From contig NZ_BMWH01000013.1 of assembly GCF_014651135.1 (NCBI RefSeq), forward strand, positions 96,999-160,998: DNA of 64,000 nt, given 5' to 3'. Positions 34,356 through 44,869 of this stretch are shown in pieces (the stretch's first letter is position 1; the number at the start of each line of letters is the position of its first letter). The stretch is from Streptomyces echinoruber. Its GTDB lineage: Bacteria; Actinomycetota; Actinomycetes; Streptomycetales; Streptomycetaceae. The notes under the pieces were generated by a model that did not search any database, was not told the origin of the DNA, and saw only the letters and a program-made list of their open reading frames with translations. The position numbers and the translations under genes were made by a program.

Positions 34356-34550
34356 ATGCCGAAGAACAAGACGCACAGCGGTGCCAGTAAGCGCTTCAAG
34401 ATCACCGGCTCCGGCAAGGTGCTCCGTGAGCGCTCCGGCAAGCGCCACCTGCTCGAGCACAAGTCGTCCCGCGTGACGCGTCGCCTCACCGGCAACGCCG
34501 AGATGGCCCCGGGCGACACCAAGAAGATCAAGAAGCTTCTGGGCAAGTGA
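34356..34550 (+). CDS. rpmI: 50S ribosomal protein L35
   Basis: 64 residues, bL35: MPKNKTHSGASKRFKITGSGKVLRE, SGKRHLLEHKSSR and a basic C-terminus. GAGGAGAGAACGG lies upstream of the ATG. Located between infC and rplT as in nearly all bacteria. No anomaly is seen. Confidence 0.98.
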   Translation: MPKNKTHSGASKRFKITGSGKVLRERSGKRHLLEHKSSRVTRRLTGNAEMAPGDTKKIKKLLGK

Positions 34551-34651
34551 CGCCTCGGCGCCCCCGCGCCGCAGCCGTACGTCAGACACCGGGACCTAGT
34601 CGTTTCCGGGCCGTGTGAGGACCCCACGGCCCCGCTACAAGGAGTTAAGAA

Positions 34652-35035
34652 GTGGCACGCGTCAAGCGGGCAGTCAACGCCCACAAGAAGCGCCGGGCGA
34701 TCCTCGAGCAGGCCTCCGGCTACCGCGGTCAGCGTTCTCGCCTCTACCGCAAGGCCAAGGAGCAGGTCACCCACTCGCTGGTCTACAACTACGACCACCG
34801 CAAGAAGCGCAAGGGCGACTTCCGTCAGCTGTGGATCCAGCGCATCAACGCCGCGGCCCGCGCCAACGGCCTCACCTACAACCGCTTCATCCAGGGTCTG
34901 AAGGCCGCCAACGTCGAGGTGGACCGCAAGATCCTCGCCGAGCTCGCCGTCAACGACGCCCCGGCGTTCGCCGCGCTCGTCGAGGTCGCGCAGAAGGCCC
35001 TGCCGAGCGACGTGAACGCGCCGAAGGCGGCCTGA
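34652..35035 (+). CDS. rplT: 50S ribosomal protein L20
   Basis: 127 residues, bL20: ARVKRAVNAHKKRRAILEQASGYRGQRSRLYRKAKEQ, RKKRKGDFRQLWIQRINAAAR and the typical LNRFIQGLKAANVEVDRKIL-like helix. GTG start with AAGGAG upstream. L20 binds 23S rRNA and in other bacteria also its own operon leader, so it is the most likely regulator of the infC leader. A strong hairpin follows. Confidence 0.98.
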   Translation: MARVKRAVNAHKKRRAILEQASGYRGQRSRLYRKAKEQVTHSLVYNYDHRKKRKGDFRQLWIQRINAAARANGLTYNRFIQGLKAANVEVDRKILAELAVNDAPAFAALVEVAQKALPSDVNAPKAA

Positions 35036-35062
35036 GCCGCGCCGGCCGAGCCGACGTGACGC

Positions 35063-35099
35063 ACCGGACCCGCAGGCCGTTACGGCCTGCGGGTCCGGT
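35063..35099 (+). terminator. terminator of the infC-rpmI-rplT operon
   Basis: An 18-bp perfect stem with a single unpaired apex base (35063-35080 with 35082-35099), 28 bases after the rplT stop. Confidence 0.88.
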
Positions 35100-35177
35100 C
35101 GTGTCCGGGTGCCGTACCCCGCCGTCGCCACAGCCCGGAAAAGACCTGCCGGAAAAGACCTAGCGGAAAGTAACCCC

Positions 35178-36041
<864 letters not shown>

Positions 36042-36095
36042 TAGGGTGACCAGCTCAGGGGCCCACTGCACCGCGAGAGAGGTGGGGTTGCGGCG

Positions 36096-37292
36096 ATGAG
36101 CGTCGGCACCAGCAGCGCACCCGGTGACCGGGACGCCCACCGCCTGCCCGCGCCCCGGCACGGCGGCGCCGCCGGCCCCGGCGTCGGCCCCGCCGGCCTC
36201 GGCGTCGACCCCGCCGGCCTCGGCGTCGACCCCGACGACCTGCCCGACGGCCTCGTCGTCGCCGACGAGCACGGCCGCGTCGTCTGCTTCAACGCGGCGG
36301 CCGCCCGCATCACCGCCCTGCCCGCCGAGGAGGCCCTCGGGCAGCGGCTGGAGAAGGCCCTGCCGTTAGAGGACCTGGAGGGCCGCCGCTGGTGGCAGCT
36401 CACCGACCCCTACGGGGGGCTCGCCATCCGCCGCGGCCAGCCGGAGCGCAACCTGCTGCTGCCCGGCGGACGCGAGGTCCTCGTCTCCGCCCGCTACGTC
36501 CGCACCCGCCCCGCCGGGCCCGTCCACCGTGTCGTGGTCTGCCTGCGCGACACCGAGGCCCGCCGCCGCACCGAGCGCAGCCACGCCGAGCTGATCGCCA
36601 CCGTCGCCCACGAACTGCGCTCCCCGCTCACCTCCGTCAAGGGCTTCACCGCGACCCTGCTGGTCAAGTGGGAGAGGTTCACCGACGACCAGAAACGGCT
36701 GATGCTGGAGACGGTGGACGCGGACGCCGACCGCGTCACCCGGCTCATCGCCGAACTGCTCGACATCTCCCGCATCGACTCCGGCCGCCTCGAACTGCGC
36801 CGCCAGAAGATCGACATCGGTGCCGCCGTCGGCCGCCACATCCAGGCCTACGTCGCCGCCGGCCAGCCCGCCGACCGGTTCCTGCTGCGCATCGAGCAGC
36901 CGCTGCCCGACCTGTGGGCCGACCCCGACAAGATCGACCAGGTGCTCGGCAACCTCATCGAAAACGCCGTGCGGCACGGCGGGGGAACTGTCACCATTGA
37001 CATCACGCCCACCGTCCTGCCGCGCGAGCGCGCGGAGGGCGAGCACGGCGACCACAGCGCCACGTCGGTCACGGTCAGCGACGAGGGGCCCGGCATCCCG
37101 GAGGAGTCCATGAACCGCGTCTTCACCCGCTTCTGGCGGGGCAGCAAACGCGGCGGCACCGGACTCGGGCTGTACATCGTCAAGGGCATCGTCGAGGCCC
37201 ACGGCGGCACGATCACCGTCGGCCGCGCCCCCGGCGGCGGCGCGGAGTTCCGATTTACCCTGCCCGTGGGCACCCCGGCGCACCTGCTGTAG
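36096..37292 (+). CDS. PAS-domain sensor histidine kinase
   Basis: 398 residues. Repetitive N-terminus (see repeat at 36180), PAS domain (about 47-145, LPDGLVVADEHGRVVCFNAAAARI), H box VAHELRSPLTSVKGF with the phosphorylated His near 170, N box LGNLIENAVRHGG, then DEGPGIPEE and GTGLGLYIVKGIVEAHGG. No membrane helix, so it is probably cytosolic. No response-regulator gene lies beside it; an orphan kinase upstream of pheST is usual in Streptomyces. Signal and partner unknown. Confidence 0.93.
   Translation: MSVGTSSAPGDRDAHRLPAPRHGGAAGPGVGPAGLGVDPAGLGVDPDDLPDGLVVADEHGRVVCFNAAAARITALPAEEALGQRLEKALPLEDLEGRRWWQLTDPYGGLAIRRGQPERNLLLPGGREVLVSARYVRTRPAGPVHRVVVCLRDTEARRRTERSHAELIATVAHELRSPLTSVKGFTATLLVKWERFTDDQKRLMLETVDADADRVTRLIAELLDISRIDSGRLELRRQKIDIGAAVGRHIQAYVAAGQPADRFLLRIEQPLPDLWADPDKIDQVLGNLIENAVRHGGGTVTIDITPTVLPRERAEGEHGDHSATSVTVSDEGPGIPEESMNRVFTRFWRGSKRGGTGLGLYIVKGIVEAHGGTITVGRAPGGGAEFRFTLPVGTPAHLL
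36180..36236 (+). repeat. 21-bp coding tandem repeat in the histidine kinase N-terminus
   Basis: Nearly three copies of a 21-base unit (GGCGTCGACCCCGCCGGCCTC and one variant) encode GVGPAGL, GVDPAGL and GVDPDDL. They precede the PAS domain. Confidence 0.85.
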
Positions 37293-37454
37293 ACATCCGC
37301 CGAGGGACCCGCGGGCGCCTTTCGCTCCCCCCGCACCGTTAGACTCGGCCCTTGGCACCCTTGCGTCCCAAAAACGCCGGGCGATTCGAGACGAACGCGT
37401 CCGCGAGTCGGTGACGGGGACCGTCAGCCAGCCAAATCGGAAGCACGGGAAGAG

Positions 37455-38576
37455 ATGTCGGCACCCAACAAGTCGTACGACCCTGTCGAGGTCGAGGCGC
37501 TGAAACCGGAAGAGATCGAGCGCATGCGAAACGAGGCGCTCGCCGCCTTCGCCGCCGCGGATTCCCTCGACGCGCTCCACGAGGCCAAGGTCGCCCACAC
37601 CGGCCCCACCTCCCCGCTGGCCCTCGCCAACCGCGAGATCGGCGCCCTGCCCCCGCACGCCAAGGCCGAGGCCGGCAAGCGCGTCGGCCAGGCCCGCGGC
37701 GCCGTGAACAAGGCGCTCGCCGCCCGCCAGGCCGAGCTGGAGGCCGAGCGCGACGCGCGCGTGCTGGTCGAGGAGGCCGTGGACGTCACGCTGCCCTACG
37801 ACCGCGTCCCGGCCGGCGCCCGGCACCCGCTGACCACGCTCTCGGAGCGCATCGAGGACGTCTTCGTCGCCATGGGCTACGAGGTCGCCGAGGGCCCCGA
37901 GGCCGAGGCCGAGTGGTTCAACTTCGACGCCCTCAACATCGGCCCCGACCACCCCGCGCGCACCGAGCACGACACCTTCTTCGTGCAGGGCGCCGACGGC
38001 GGCGCGCAGTCGGGCGTCGTGCTGCGCACCCACACCTCGCCCGTGCAGATCCGCTCCCTGCTCCAGCGGGAGCTGCCGGTCTACGTGATCTGCCCCGGCC
38101 GCGTCTACCGCACCGACGAGCTGGACGCCACCCACACCCCCGTCTTCCACCAGGTCGAGCTGCTGGCCGTCGACGAGGGCCTGACCATGGCCGACCTCAA
38201 GGGCACCCTGGACCACATGGTCCAGTCGCTGTTCGGCGAGGGCATGAAGACCCGGCTGCGGCCGAACTTCTTCCCGTTCACCGAGCCGAGCGCCGAGATG
38301 GACATGGTCTGCTACGTCTGCCGCGGCGAGTCCGTCGGCAACCCCGACCGGCCCTGCCGCACCTGCTCGTCCGAGGGCTGGATCGAGCTGGGCGGCTGCG
38401 GCATGGTCAACCCGCGGGTGCTGACCGCCTGCGGCGTCGACCCGGAGAAGTACAGCGGCTTCGCCTTCGGGTTCGGCATCGAGCGGATGCTGATGTTCCG
38501 CCACCACGTCGAGGACATGCGAGACATGGTCGAGGGTGACGTCCGGTTCACCCGGCCGTTCGGGATGGAGATCTGA
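37455..38576 (+). CDS. pheS: phenylalanyl-tRNA synthetase alpha subunit
   Basis: 373-residue class II synthetase subunit. An N-terminal coiled coil (about 15-105) binds tRNA, followed by the catalytic core with motif 2 (RTHTSPVQIRSLL) and the motif 3 signature FGFGIERMLMF. It contributes the active site that charges tRNA-Phe in the alpha2-beta2 enzyme. Its TGA overlaps the pheT ATG (TGATG). The 162-base leader has a TAGACT -10-like motif near 37340 but no recognised T-box. Confidence 0.98.
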   Translation: MSAPNKSYDPVEVEALKPEEIERMRNEALAAFAAADSLDALHEAKVAHTGPTSPLALANREIGALPPHAKAEAGKRVGQARGAVNKALAARQAELEAERDARVLVEEAVDVTLPYDRVPAGARHPLTTLSERIEDVFVAMGYEVAEGPEAEAEWFNFDALNIGPDHPARTEHDTFFVQGADGGAQSGVVLRTHTSPVQIRSLLQRELPVYVICPGRVYRTDELDATHTPVFHQVELLAVDEGLTMADLKGTLDHMVQSLFGEGMKTRLRPNFFPFTEPSAEMDMVCYVCRGESVGNPDRPCRTCSSEGWIELGGCGMVNPRVLTACGVDPEKYSGFAFGFGIERMLMFRHHVEDMRDMVEGDVRFTRPFGMEI

Positions 38577-41083
38577 TGCGGGTCCCGCTTTCTTGGCTGC
38601 GGGAGTACGTCGACCTGCCGGCGACTGAAACCGGGCGCGACGTCCAGGAGAAGCTGATTTCGGTCGGTCTCGAGGTGGAGACCGTCGAGCGCCTCGGCGC
38701 CGACCTCAAGGGGCCGATCGTCGTCGGCCAGGTGCTCACCATCGAGGAGCTGGAGGGCTTCAAGAAGCCGATCCGGTTCTGCACCGTCGACGTCGGGCAG
38801 GCCAACGGCACCGGCGAGCCCCAGGAGATCGTCTGCGGCGCCCGCAACTTCGAGGTCGGCGACAAGGTCGTCGTCGTCCTGCCGGGCGGTGTGCTGCCCG
38901 GCGGCTTCGAGATCTCCGCGCGCAAGACCTACGGCAAGGTCTCGCACGGCATGATCTGCTCCAGCGAGGAGCTGGGCATGGGCGACGACGGCACCAAGGG
39001 CATCGTCGTGCTGCCGCCGGAGTCCGAGGTCGGCGCCGACGCGATCGAGCTGCTGGAGCTGGTCGACGAGGTGCTCGACATCGCCGTCACCCCGGACCGC
39101 GGCTACTGCCTGTCGATGCGCGGCGTCGCCCGCGAGGCCGCCATCGCCTACGGCCTGCCGCTGCGCGACCCGGCCCTGCTCGACGTACCGGCGCCGAACG
39201 CCTTCGGCTACCCGGTGAAGATCTCCGAGCCGCTCGGCTGCGACCGCTTCACCGCCCGCACCGTCTCCGGCCTCGACCCCGAGGCGCGCTCCCCGATCTG
39301 GCTGCAGCGCCGGCTGCAGAAGGCGGGCATGCGCCCGATCTCGCTCGCCGTCGACGTCACCAACTACGTGATGCTGGAGCTCGGCCAGCCCCTGCACGCC
39401 TACGACCGCGGCCGCGTCCAGGGCGCGATCGGCGTGCGCCGGGCGCAGCCGGGGGAGAAGCTCACCACCCTCGACGGCGTGACCCGCACCCTGGACCCGG
39501 AGGACCTGGTCATCACCGACGACCGGGGCCCGATCGGCCTGGCGGGCGTCATGGGCGGCGCCGACACGGAGATCGACGACACCCGGGGCACCACCACCGA
39601 GGTCGTCATCGAGGCCGCGCACTTCGACCCGGTCTCCATCGCCCGCACCGCCCGCCGCCACAAGCTGTCCTCGGAGGCCTCCCGCCGCTTCGAGCGGGGC
39701 GTCGACCCGCAGGCCGCGTCCGCCGCGGCCCAGCGCACAGTCGACCTGCTCGTGCTGCTCGCCGGCGGCACCGCCGACGCGGGCGTCACCGAGGTGATCG
39801 CGCCGTCCGCGCCGCACACCCTCACCCTCCCCGCCGACCACCCCGACAAGGTGGCGGGCGTCGCCTACGGCCGCGAGACCGTGGTGCGCCGCCTGCAGGA
39901 GATCGGCTGCGACGTCTACGGGCAGGACGAGCTCATCGTCACCGTCCCGTCCTGGCGGCCCGACCTGCGCGAGGCCAACGACCTCGCCGAGGAGGTCATC
40001 CGCCTGGAGGGCTACGAGAACCTGCCCTCCACGCTGCCCAGGCCCCCCGCGGGCCGCGGCCTGACCGACCGGCAGCGGCTGCACCGCCGCGTCGGCCGCG
40101 CCCTGGCCGGCGCCGGCTACGTCGAGGCGCCGAACTACCCGTTCATCGGCCAGGCCGTCCTCGACCAGCTCGGCATCGAGGCCGACGACGCGCGCCGCCA
40201 GGTCGTCACCCTGCTCAACCCGCTCTCCGACGAGGAGCCCGCGCTCCGTACGACGCTGCTGCCGGGGCTGCTCGGCGCGCTGCGCCGCAACGACGGGCGC
40301 GGCAGCCACGACCTCGCCCTGTTCGAGACCGGCCTGGTCTTCCGGCCCACCGGCGCCGAGCGCGTCCCGGCCCGGCTGCCCGTCGACCGCCGGCCCAGCG
40401 AGGAGGACCTCGCCGCGCTCAACGCCGCGCTGCCCCACCAGCCGCGCCACGTCGCCGTCGTCCTCGCCGGCGCCCGCGAGCGGTCCGGCTGGTGGGGCAA
40501 GGGCCGCCCCGGCGACTGGGCGGACGCCGTCGAGGCCGCCCGCACCGTCGCCCGCGAGGCCGGCGTCCGCCTCACCGTCCGCGCCGGCCAGCACGCGCCG
40601 TGGCACCCCGGCCGCTGCGCCGCGCTGTACGCGGTGGTCGACGGCACCGAGACGCTCGTCGGCCACGCCGGTGAACTCCACCCGCGGGTGGTCAAGGCGA
40701 TGGGGCTGCCGGAGCGGACCTGCGCCATGGAGATGGAGCTCGACCTGCTGGAGCGGGCCGGCGGCGGCATCGTCCCGGCGCCGCGGATCTCGACCTTCCC
40801 GGTCGCCACGCAGGACGTCGCCCTCGTCGTCGACAAGCCCGTCCCGCAGGCCGAGGTCGAGGCCGCGCTGCGCGAGGGCGCCGGTGAACTGCTGGAGGAC
40901 ATCCGGCTGTTCGACGTCTACGAGAACGCCGAGCAGCTCGGCGACGGCAAGAAGTCGCTGGCGTACGCGCTGCGCTTCCGCGCCGCCGACCGCACGCTGA
41001 CCGTCGAGGAGGCCTCCGCGGCCCGCGACGCGGCCGTCGCGCTGGCCGCCGAGCGCACCGGGGCCGTCCTGCGGGGGGCGTGA
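38576..41083 (+). CDS. pheT: phenylalanyl-tRNA synthetase beta subunit
   Basis: 835 residues. Domains in order: N-terminal tRNA-binding OB fold (VVGQVLTIEELEGFKKPIRFCTVDVG), B3/B4 editing region, B5 helix domain, catalytic-like domain and C-terminal ferredoxin-fold anticodon-binding domain (ISTFPVATQDVALVVDKPVPQAEVEAAL). The overlap with pheS ensures equal synthesis. Complete and of usual length. A hairpin terminator follows. Confidence 0.98.
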   Translation: MRVPLSWLREYVDLPATETGRDVQEKLISVGLEVETVERLGADLKGPIVVGQVLTIEELEGFKKPIRFCTVDVGQANGTGEPQEIVCGARNFEVGDKVVVVLPGGVLPGGFEISARKTYGKVSHGMICSSEELGMGDDGTKGIVVLPPESEVGADAIELLELVDEVLDIAVTPDRGYCLSMRGVAREAAIAYGLPLRDPALLDVPAPNAFGYPVKISEPLGCDRFTARTVSGLDPEARSPIWLQRRLQKAGMRPISLAVDVTNYVMLELGQPLHAYDRGRVQGAIGVRRAQPGEKLTTLDGVTRTLDPEDLVITDDRGPIGLAGVMGGADTEIDDTRGTTTEVVIEAAHFDPVSIARTARRHKLSSEASRRFERGVDPQAASAAAQRTVDLLVLLAGGTADAGVTEVIAPSAPHTLTLPADHPDKVAGVAYGRETVVRRLQEIGCDVYGQDELIVTVPSWRPDLREANDLAEEVIRLEGYENLPSTLPRPPAGRGLTDRQRLHRRVGRALAGAGYVEAPNYPFIGQAVLDQLGIEADDARRQVVTLLNPLSDEEPALRTTLLPGLLGALRRNDGRGSHDLALFETGLVFRPTGAERVPARLPVDRRPSEEDLAALNAALPHQPRHVAVVLAGARERSGWWGKGRPGDWADAVEAARTVAREAGVRLTVRAGQHAPWHPGRCAALYAVVDGTETLVGHAGELHPRVVKAMGLPERTCAMEMELDLLERAGGGIVPAPRISTFPVATQDVALVVDKPVPQAEVEAALREGAGELLEDIRLFDVYENAEQLGDGKKSLAYALRFRAADRTLTVEEASAARDAAVALAAERTGAVLRGA

Positions 41084-41109
41084 GACAAGGCGCCGAAGGC
41101 ACCCGGAGC

Positions 41110-41139
41110 AGCCCCGCGTCCCCCTCGGGACGCGGGGCT
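41110..41139 (+). terminator. terminator of pheST
   Basis: 13-bp perfect stem (41110-41122 with 41127-41139), 4-base loop, then CTTCTC; 26 bases after the pheT stop. Confidence 0.88.
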
Positions 41140-41267
41140 CTTCTCACTCGTTCGGGTGGTGCCGCGGCGCGATCCGGCCCGTTCCCGGCGCGCGGCCGAA
41201 AGAATCGGAGCGGCCTTTCGGGGCCGCTCCGTCGGCGCTGTGACGGCCTGAATGGGGGGCCATCGGC

Positions 41268-42428
41268 ATGATCCGCACCAGGGCTGGGGCTCCCCGCCGG
41301 ACGTGGCCGCGCCCGCCCCTCCCGGCACGCGCCGGCCGCCGCGGCGCCCGCCGCCGGCCGCCGCGCCCCTCGCTCGCGTTCGGGCTGCCCACGCTGTGGG
41401 GCGCCGCGGCGCTCGCGTACAAACTGGCCTGCCCGCACGCCCAGGACGGCGGCGTCGGCACCCGCCTGCTCACCGGCGTCGTCTTCTTCGCCGTCGGCAC
41501 CGGCCTGGTCGTCCACGTCCGCCGGTCCCCGCTGCGCGAGCTGCGGCAGGCCCGGAAGGTCGCCGGCGCCGCGCAGGACGTCCTGCTGCGTCCGCCGCCC
41601 CCGTGCGTCGCCGGCCTGGCCACCGCGGCCGCCCGGCTGTCCGCCGACCGCGGCGCCACCGTCGGCGGCGACCTGTACGAGGTGGTCGCCACCGAGCACG
41701 GCGTGCGCGTCGTCATGGGCGACGCCCGCGGGCACGGCGTCGCCGCCCTCGGCACGGCCGCCGCCCTCCTCGGCAGCTTCCGGGAGGCCGCCCACGACGA
41801 ACCGGACCTCGGCGGCCTCCTGCGCCGCCTGGACCGCGCCCTCGCCCGCCACCTGCGCGACCGAGCCCGTGCTGAACACCCCTCCGGCGGCGGCGAGTTC
41901 GGCCACCCGGTCGCCGAGGAGTTCGTCACCGTCCTGCTGCTGGAGATCGACGCGGGCGAGGTGCGGGCCCTCAACTGCGGCCATCCGTGGCCGTACCGCG
42001 TCACCGGCCACCGGGTGGAGCCCCTCGCCCGGGCCGACCCGCTCCCGCCCCTCGGCCCCTTCCCCCTGCCGGCGGACCTCCCGGCGGTCGGGTGCGGTCG
42101 GATGCCGCCGGGCGAGACGCTGGTGCTGTACACGGACGGGGTGGAGGACGCCCGGGACCCCCGTGGCCGGTTCTTCCCGCTCGCGGCGACCCTGGCGGCG
42201 GTGGCCCACGACGGCCCGGCGACCGCGCGGACGGTGCGGGACACGGTGCTGGCCGGTCTGCTGCGCCACATCGGGGGAAGCCCGCAGGACGACGTCGCGC
42301 TCCTGGTCCTGCACCACACGGCCCGTGCCGGGTGCTCCACGCCCACCGGGGGCGCACAGGACCGCGCGCCCGGTCACGGGCGGCCCGCCTCCGGCCGGCC
42401 GCCCGTGGTCCCGAGTTCCCAGCCGTAG
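41268..42428 (+). CDS. membrane SpoIIE/PP2C-type serine phosphatase
   Basis: 386 residues. The N-terminal 40 residues are highly basic; two hydrophobic segments (about 37-54 and 64-84) anchor it in the membrane; the rest is a PP2C/SpoIIE phosphatase domain with ADRGATVGGDLYEVV, the metal-binding VMGDARGHGVAA, LNCGHPWPYRV and LVLYTDGVEDARD. It dephosphorylates partner proteins, often anti-sigma antagonists. No anti-sigma gene is next to it. Standing alone after pheST, its target is unknown. Confidence 0.9.
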   Translation: MIRTRAGAPRRTWPRPPLPARAGRRGARRRPPRPSLAFGLPTLWGAAALAYKLACPHAQDGGVGTRLLTGVVFFAVGTGLVVHVRRSPLRELRQARKVAGAAQDVLLRPPPPCVAGLATAAARLSADRGATVGGDLYEVVATEHGVRVVMGDARGHGVAALGTAAALLGSFREAAHDEPDLGGLLRRLDRALARHLRDRARAEHPSGGGEFGHPVAEEFVTVLLLEIDAGEVRALNCGHPWPYRVTGHRVEPLARADPLPPLGPFPLPADLPAVGCGRMPPGETLVLYTDGVEDARDPRGRFFPLAATLAAVAHDGPATARTVRDTVLAGLLRHIGGSPQDDVALLVLHHTARAGCSTPTGGAQDRAPGHGRPASGRPPVVPSSQP

Positions 42429-42429
42429 G

Positions 42430-42490
42430 CCCGCAGCGGCCCCGGAACGGCCCGCAGCGGCTCCGGAAGCCCGCAGTGGCCCCGGAACGG
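42430..42490 (+). repeat. degenerate tandem repeat after the phosphatase gene
   Basis: Three copies of 19-21 bases (42430, 42451, 42470; unit starting CCCGCAG) in the 271-base gap before the TPR regulator. The rest of the gap has no recognised gene. Confidence 0.75.
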
Positions 42491-42699
42491 CCCGTAAACA
42501 CACCAACAGCCCGGCAGGGCCGCCGCACTGTACGAGGGGGAGCCGGCGGCCCGACCGGCCTCTTGCGAGGTGTTTCAGTCAACCGGGCGGAGACGCTCCG
42601 CGACAGCGCGCGCACGGCCCGGATTCGCGCACTCCGTTCACACCCCGTGTGCAGCGAGACCCACTACGCTGTCCGCACGGAGCCTTCGGGGGGCATGGG

Positions 42700-44040
42700 A
42701 TGCAGCCCAACACTCTGCTCGACGCGATCCTCGACGAGGCCGGGATCTCGCACGCGGGCCTGGCCGCGCACGTCAACCAGGCGGGCCGGGCGCGCGGTCT
42801 GGCGCTCCGGTACGAACACACCGCGGTGGCGCGGTGGCTGAAGGGGCAGCGGCCCCGCGGCCAGGTACCCGACCTGATCTGCGAGGTGCTCTCCGCCCGG
42901 CTGCGCCGGCCCGTCACCCTCGACGACATCGGCCTCGGCGTCCCCGGCGAGCCGGCCGCCCCGCAGGGCACGACCCTGTCCGGGTTCGTGGAGCGCGCCA
43001 CCGCCCTGTGGCGCTCCGACGAGCAGCAGCGGCCCCATCTCCTCGGCGCGCCCGCGCTGACCGGCACGCCCGCCGTGATGCCGGTGTGGGAGTGGGAGAA
43101 CCCGCCGGAGGACGTGGACGTCTCCCGCGGCGGCCGGGTGCGGGTCACCCAGAACGACATCGAGATGCTGCGCGCCGCCCGCGGCCACTACGAGCAGATG
43201 TACCGCAAGGCCGGCGGGGTGGCGACCCGCGCCCGCATCGTCGGCTTCCTCAACGCCGAGGCCGCGCCGCTGCTGCGCGGCAGCTACACCGACGCCACCG
43301 GCCGCCAACTCCACCGCGCCACCGGCGGACTGGTGGCGATCGCCGGGATCTGCGCCTACGACTCCGACGCGCACGGACTCGCCCAGCGCTACTTCCACCA
43401 GGCGCTGCGGCTGGCGAAGGCCAGCGGCGACCGGGGCCTGGGGGCGTACGTGATAGCGCTGCTGGTCAACCAGTCGCTGTTCATGAAGGAGTACCGGCAG
43501 GCCGTGGCCTTCGCCGAGGCCGCGCTGCGCACCGCGGGCCGGCACATCACCCCCGCGCTCGCCTCCGACCTGTACGCGATGCAGGCCAAGGCGTACGCCC
43601 ACCTCGGCGACGGCACGAGCGCCCTGTCCTGCATCCGGCGGGCCGAGACGGCCGCCGGGCGCATCCGACGCGGCTACGAGCCCGACGAGACCGGCTATGT
43701 CCAACCGGGCCTGGTCAACGTGCAGGTGGCCGAGGCGCTGCTCAGCCTCGGCGACCTGCAGGCGGCCGGGGAGCACGCGGCGGCGGCCGTGGACAGCCCG
43801 GCCCACGACCGGGGCCGGGTGCACCGGCTGGCCATGCTCAGCACGATCGAACTGCGCCAGGGCAACGCCGACAAGGCGGTCGCGGCGGCCGTGCAGATGG
43901 CCGAGCAGGTCCGCGGCATGGAGTCCCGGCGGCTGCGCGACCGGCTGCGCGAGGTGCGCGAACACCTGGTGCGCAGCGGCGGTTCGGGCACCGCCGAGGC
44001 CGCCGAACTGATCGACAGGGCGCTGCGCGTCCCCTTGTGA
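42700..44040 (+). CDS. NsdA-like regulator with N-terminal DNA-binding-like and TPR regions
   Basis: 446 residues. The N-terminus (MQPNTLLDAILDEAGISHAGLAAHVNQAGRARGLALRYEHTAVARWLKGQRPRGQVPDLICEVLSARLRRPVTLDDIGLG) resembles that of NsdA and related Streptomyces XRE-like regulators; the rest is helical TPR repeats (about 180-440, GLAQRYFHQALRLAKASGD, ADLYAMQAKAYAHLGD). NsdA represses differentiation and antibiotic production in S. coelicolor; this protein is a paralogue, so role is inference. GGGGGG lies ahead of ATG 42700. Confidence 0.82.
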   Translation: MQPNTLLDAILDEAGISHAGLAAHVNQAGRARGLALRYEHTAVARWLKGQRPRGQVPDLICEVLSARLRRPVTLDDIGLGVPGEPAAPQGTTLSGFVERATALWRSDEQQRPHLLGAPALTGTPAVMPVWEWENPPEDVDVSRGGRVRVTQNDIEMLRAARGHYEQMYRKAGGVATRARIVGFLNAEAAPLLRGSYTDATGRQLHRATGGLVAIAGICAYDSDAHGLAQRYFHQALRLAKASGDRGLGAYVIALLVNQSLFMKEYRQAVAFAEAALRTAGRHITPALASDLYAMQAKAYAHLGDGTSALSCIRRAETAAGRIRRGYEPDETGYVQPGLVNVQVAEALLSLGDLQAAGEHAAAAVDSPAHDRGRVHRLAMLSTIELRQGNADKAVAAAVQMAEQVRGMESRRLRDRLREVREHLVRSGGSGTAEAAELIDRALRVPL

Positions 44041-44289
44041 CGGGCCACAGGCCCGGTACCCGGACTCCGTCCGTCGTCGCCGTGGGCCCGGTACCTCGAC
44101 CCCCTCCGTCGTCCGCGCCGGGACCGCCTCCTACGTACGCCGCACCAAGAGCCGTACCGGGGGCCGTTTTTCGCACCGCACCGGGCCCGTCCACCGTGCC
44201 GCAGGCACAGGTCACCGGACCGGCGCCTGTCGCCGTGCCCCGGGCGGGGCGTCGTGCGACCTGCTGCCGAGCCGTTCGGGCTGCGATAT

Positions 44290-44318
44290 TGCCACCACTT
44301 ACCCGGCGAAAGGTGGCA
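44290..44318 (+). promoter_or_regulatory. hairpin covering the Nudix ribosome binding site
   Basis: TGCCACC (44290-44296) and GGTGGCA (44312-44318) can pair across 15 bases. The right arm overlaps the AAAGGTGG ribosome site of the following GTG start, so folding would reduce translation. Could be chance. Confidence 0.4.
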
Positions 44319-44323
44319 GAACC

Positions 44324-44869
44324 GTGCAGTGGACGAAACAGAACGAGCAAACCGTGTATGCAAACCGCTGGTTCCACGTCAACCTGGCGGATGTCGAACT
44401 GCCGGACGGCAGGCATCTCGACCACTTCCTGATCCGGCTGCGGCCGGTCGCGGCGGCCACGGTCGTCAACGAGGCCAACGAGGTCCTGCTGCTGTGGCGG
44501 CACCGCTTCATCACCGACAGCTGGGGCTGGGAGCTCGCGGCGGGCGTCGTCGAGGACGGCGAGGATGTCGCCCGCGCGGCCGCGCGGGAGCTGGAGGAGG
44601 AGACCGGCTGGCGGCCGGGACCGCTGCACCACCTGATGAGCGTGGAGCCCTCCAATGGGCTCACCGACGCCCGGCACCACATCTACTGGTCGGACGAGGG
44701 CGAGTACGTCGGGCACCCCGTGGACGACTTCGAGTCGGACCGCCGGGAGTGGGTCCCGCTCAAGCTGGTGCCCGACCTGGTCGCCCGCGGCGAGGTCCCG
44801 GCCGCCGGCATGGCGGCCGCGTTACTCCTCCTGCACCACCTCAGGCTCGGTATGGACGCCGTGCTCTGA
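44324..44869 (+). CDS. Nudix hydrolase
   Basis: 181 residues. A complete Nudix box: Gly74, Glu80, RELEEETGW at 88-96, matching GX5EX7REUXEEXGU. The N-terminus (VYANRWFHVNLADVELPDGRHLDHFLIRLRPVAAATVV) and the SWGWELAAGVV strand resemble ADP-ribose pyrophosphatases. It hydrolyses a nucleoside diphosphate derivative; which one is not clear. The region before it (44041-44323) holds imperfect repeats and no gene. Confidence 0.92.
   Translation: MQWTKQNEQTVYANRWFHVNLADVELPDGRHLDHFLIRLRPVAAATVVNEANEVLLLWRHRFITDSWGWELAAGVVEDGEDVARAAARELEEETGWRPGPLHHLMSVEPSNGLTDARHHIYWSDEGEYVGHPVDDFESDRREWVPLKLVPDLVARGEVPAAGMAAALLLLHHLRLGMDAVL

Noticed and set aside
37293..37454. T-box riboswitch before pheS
   Set aside because: No TGGNACC-like T-box bulge or Stem I features are visible; only a weak -10 motif.
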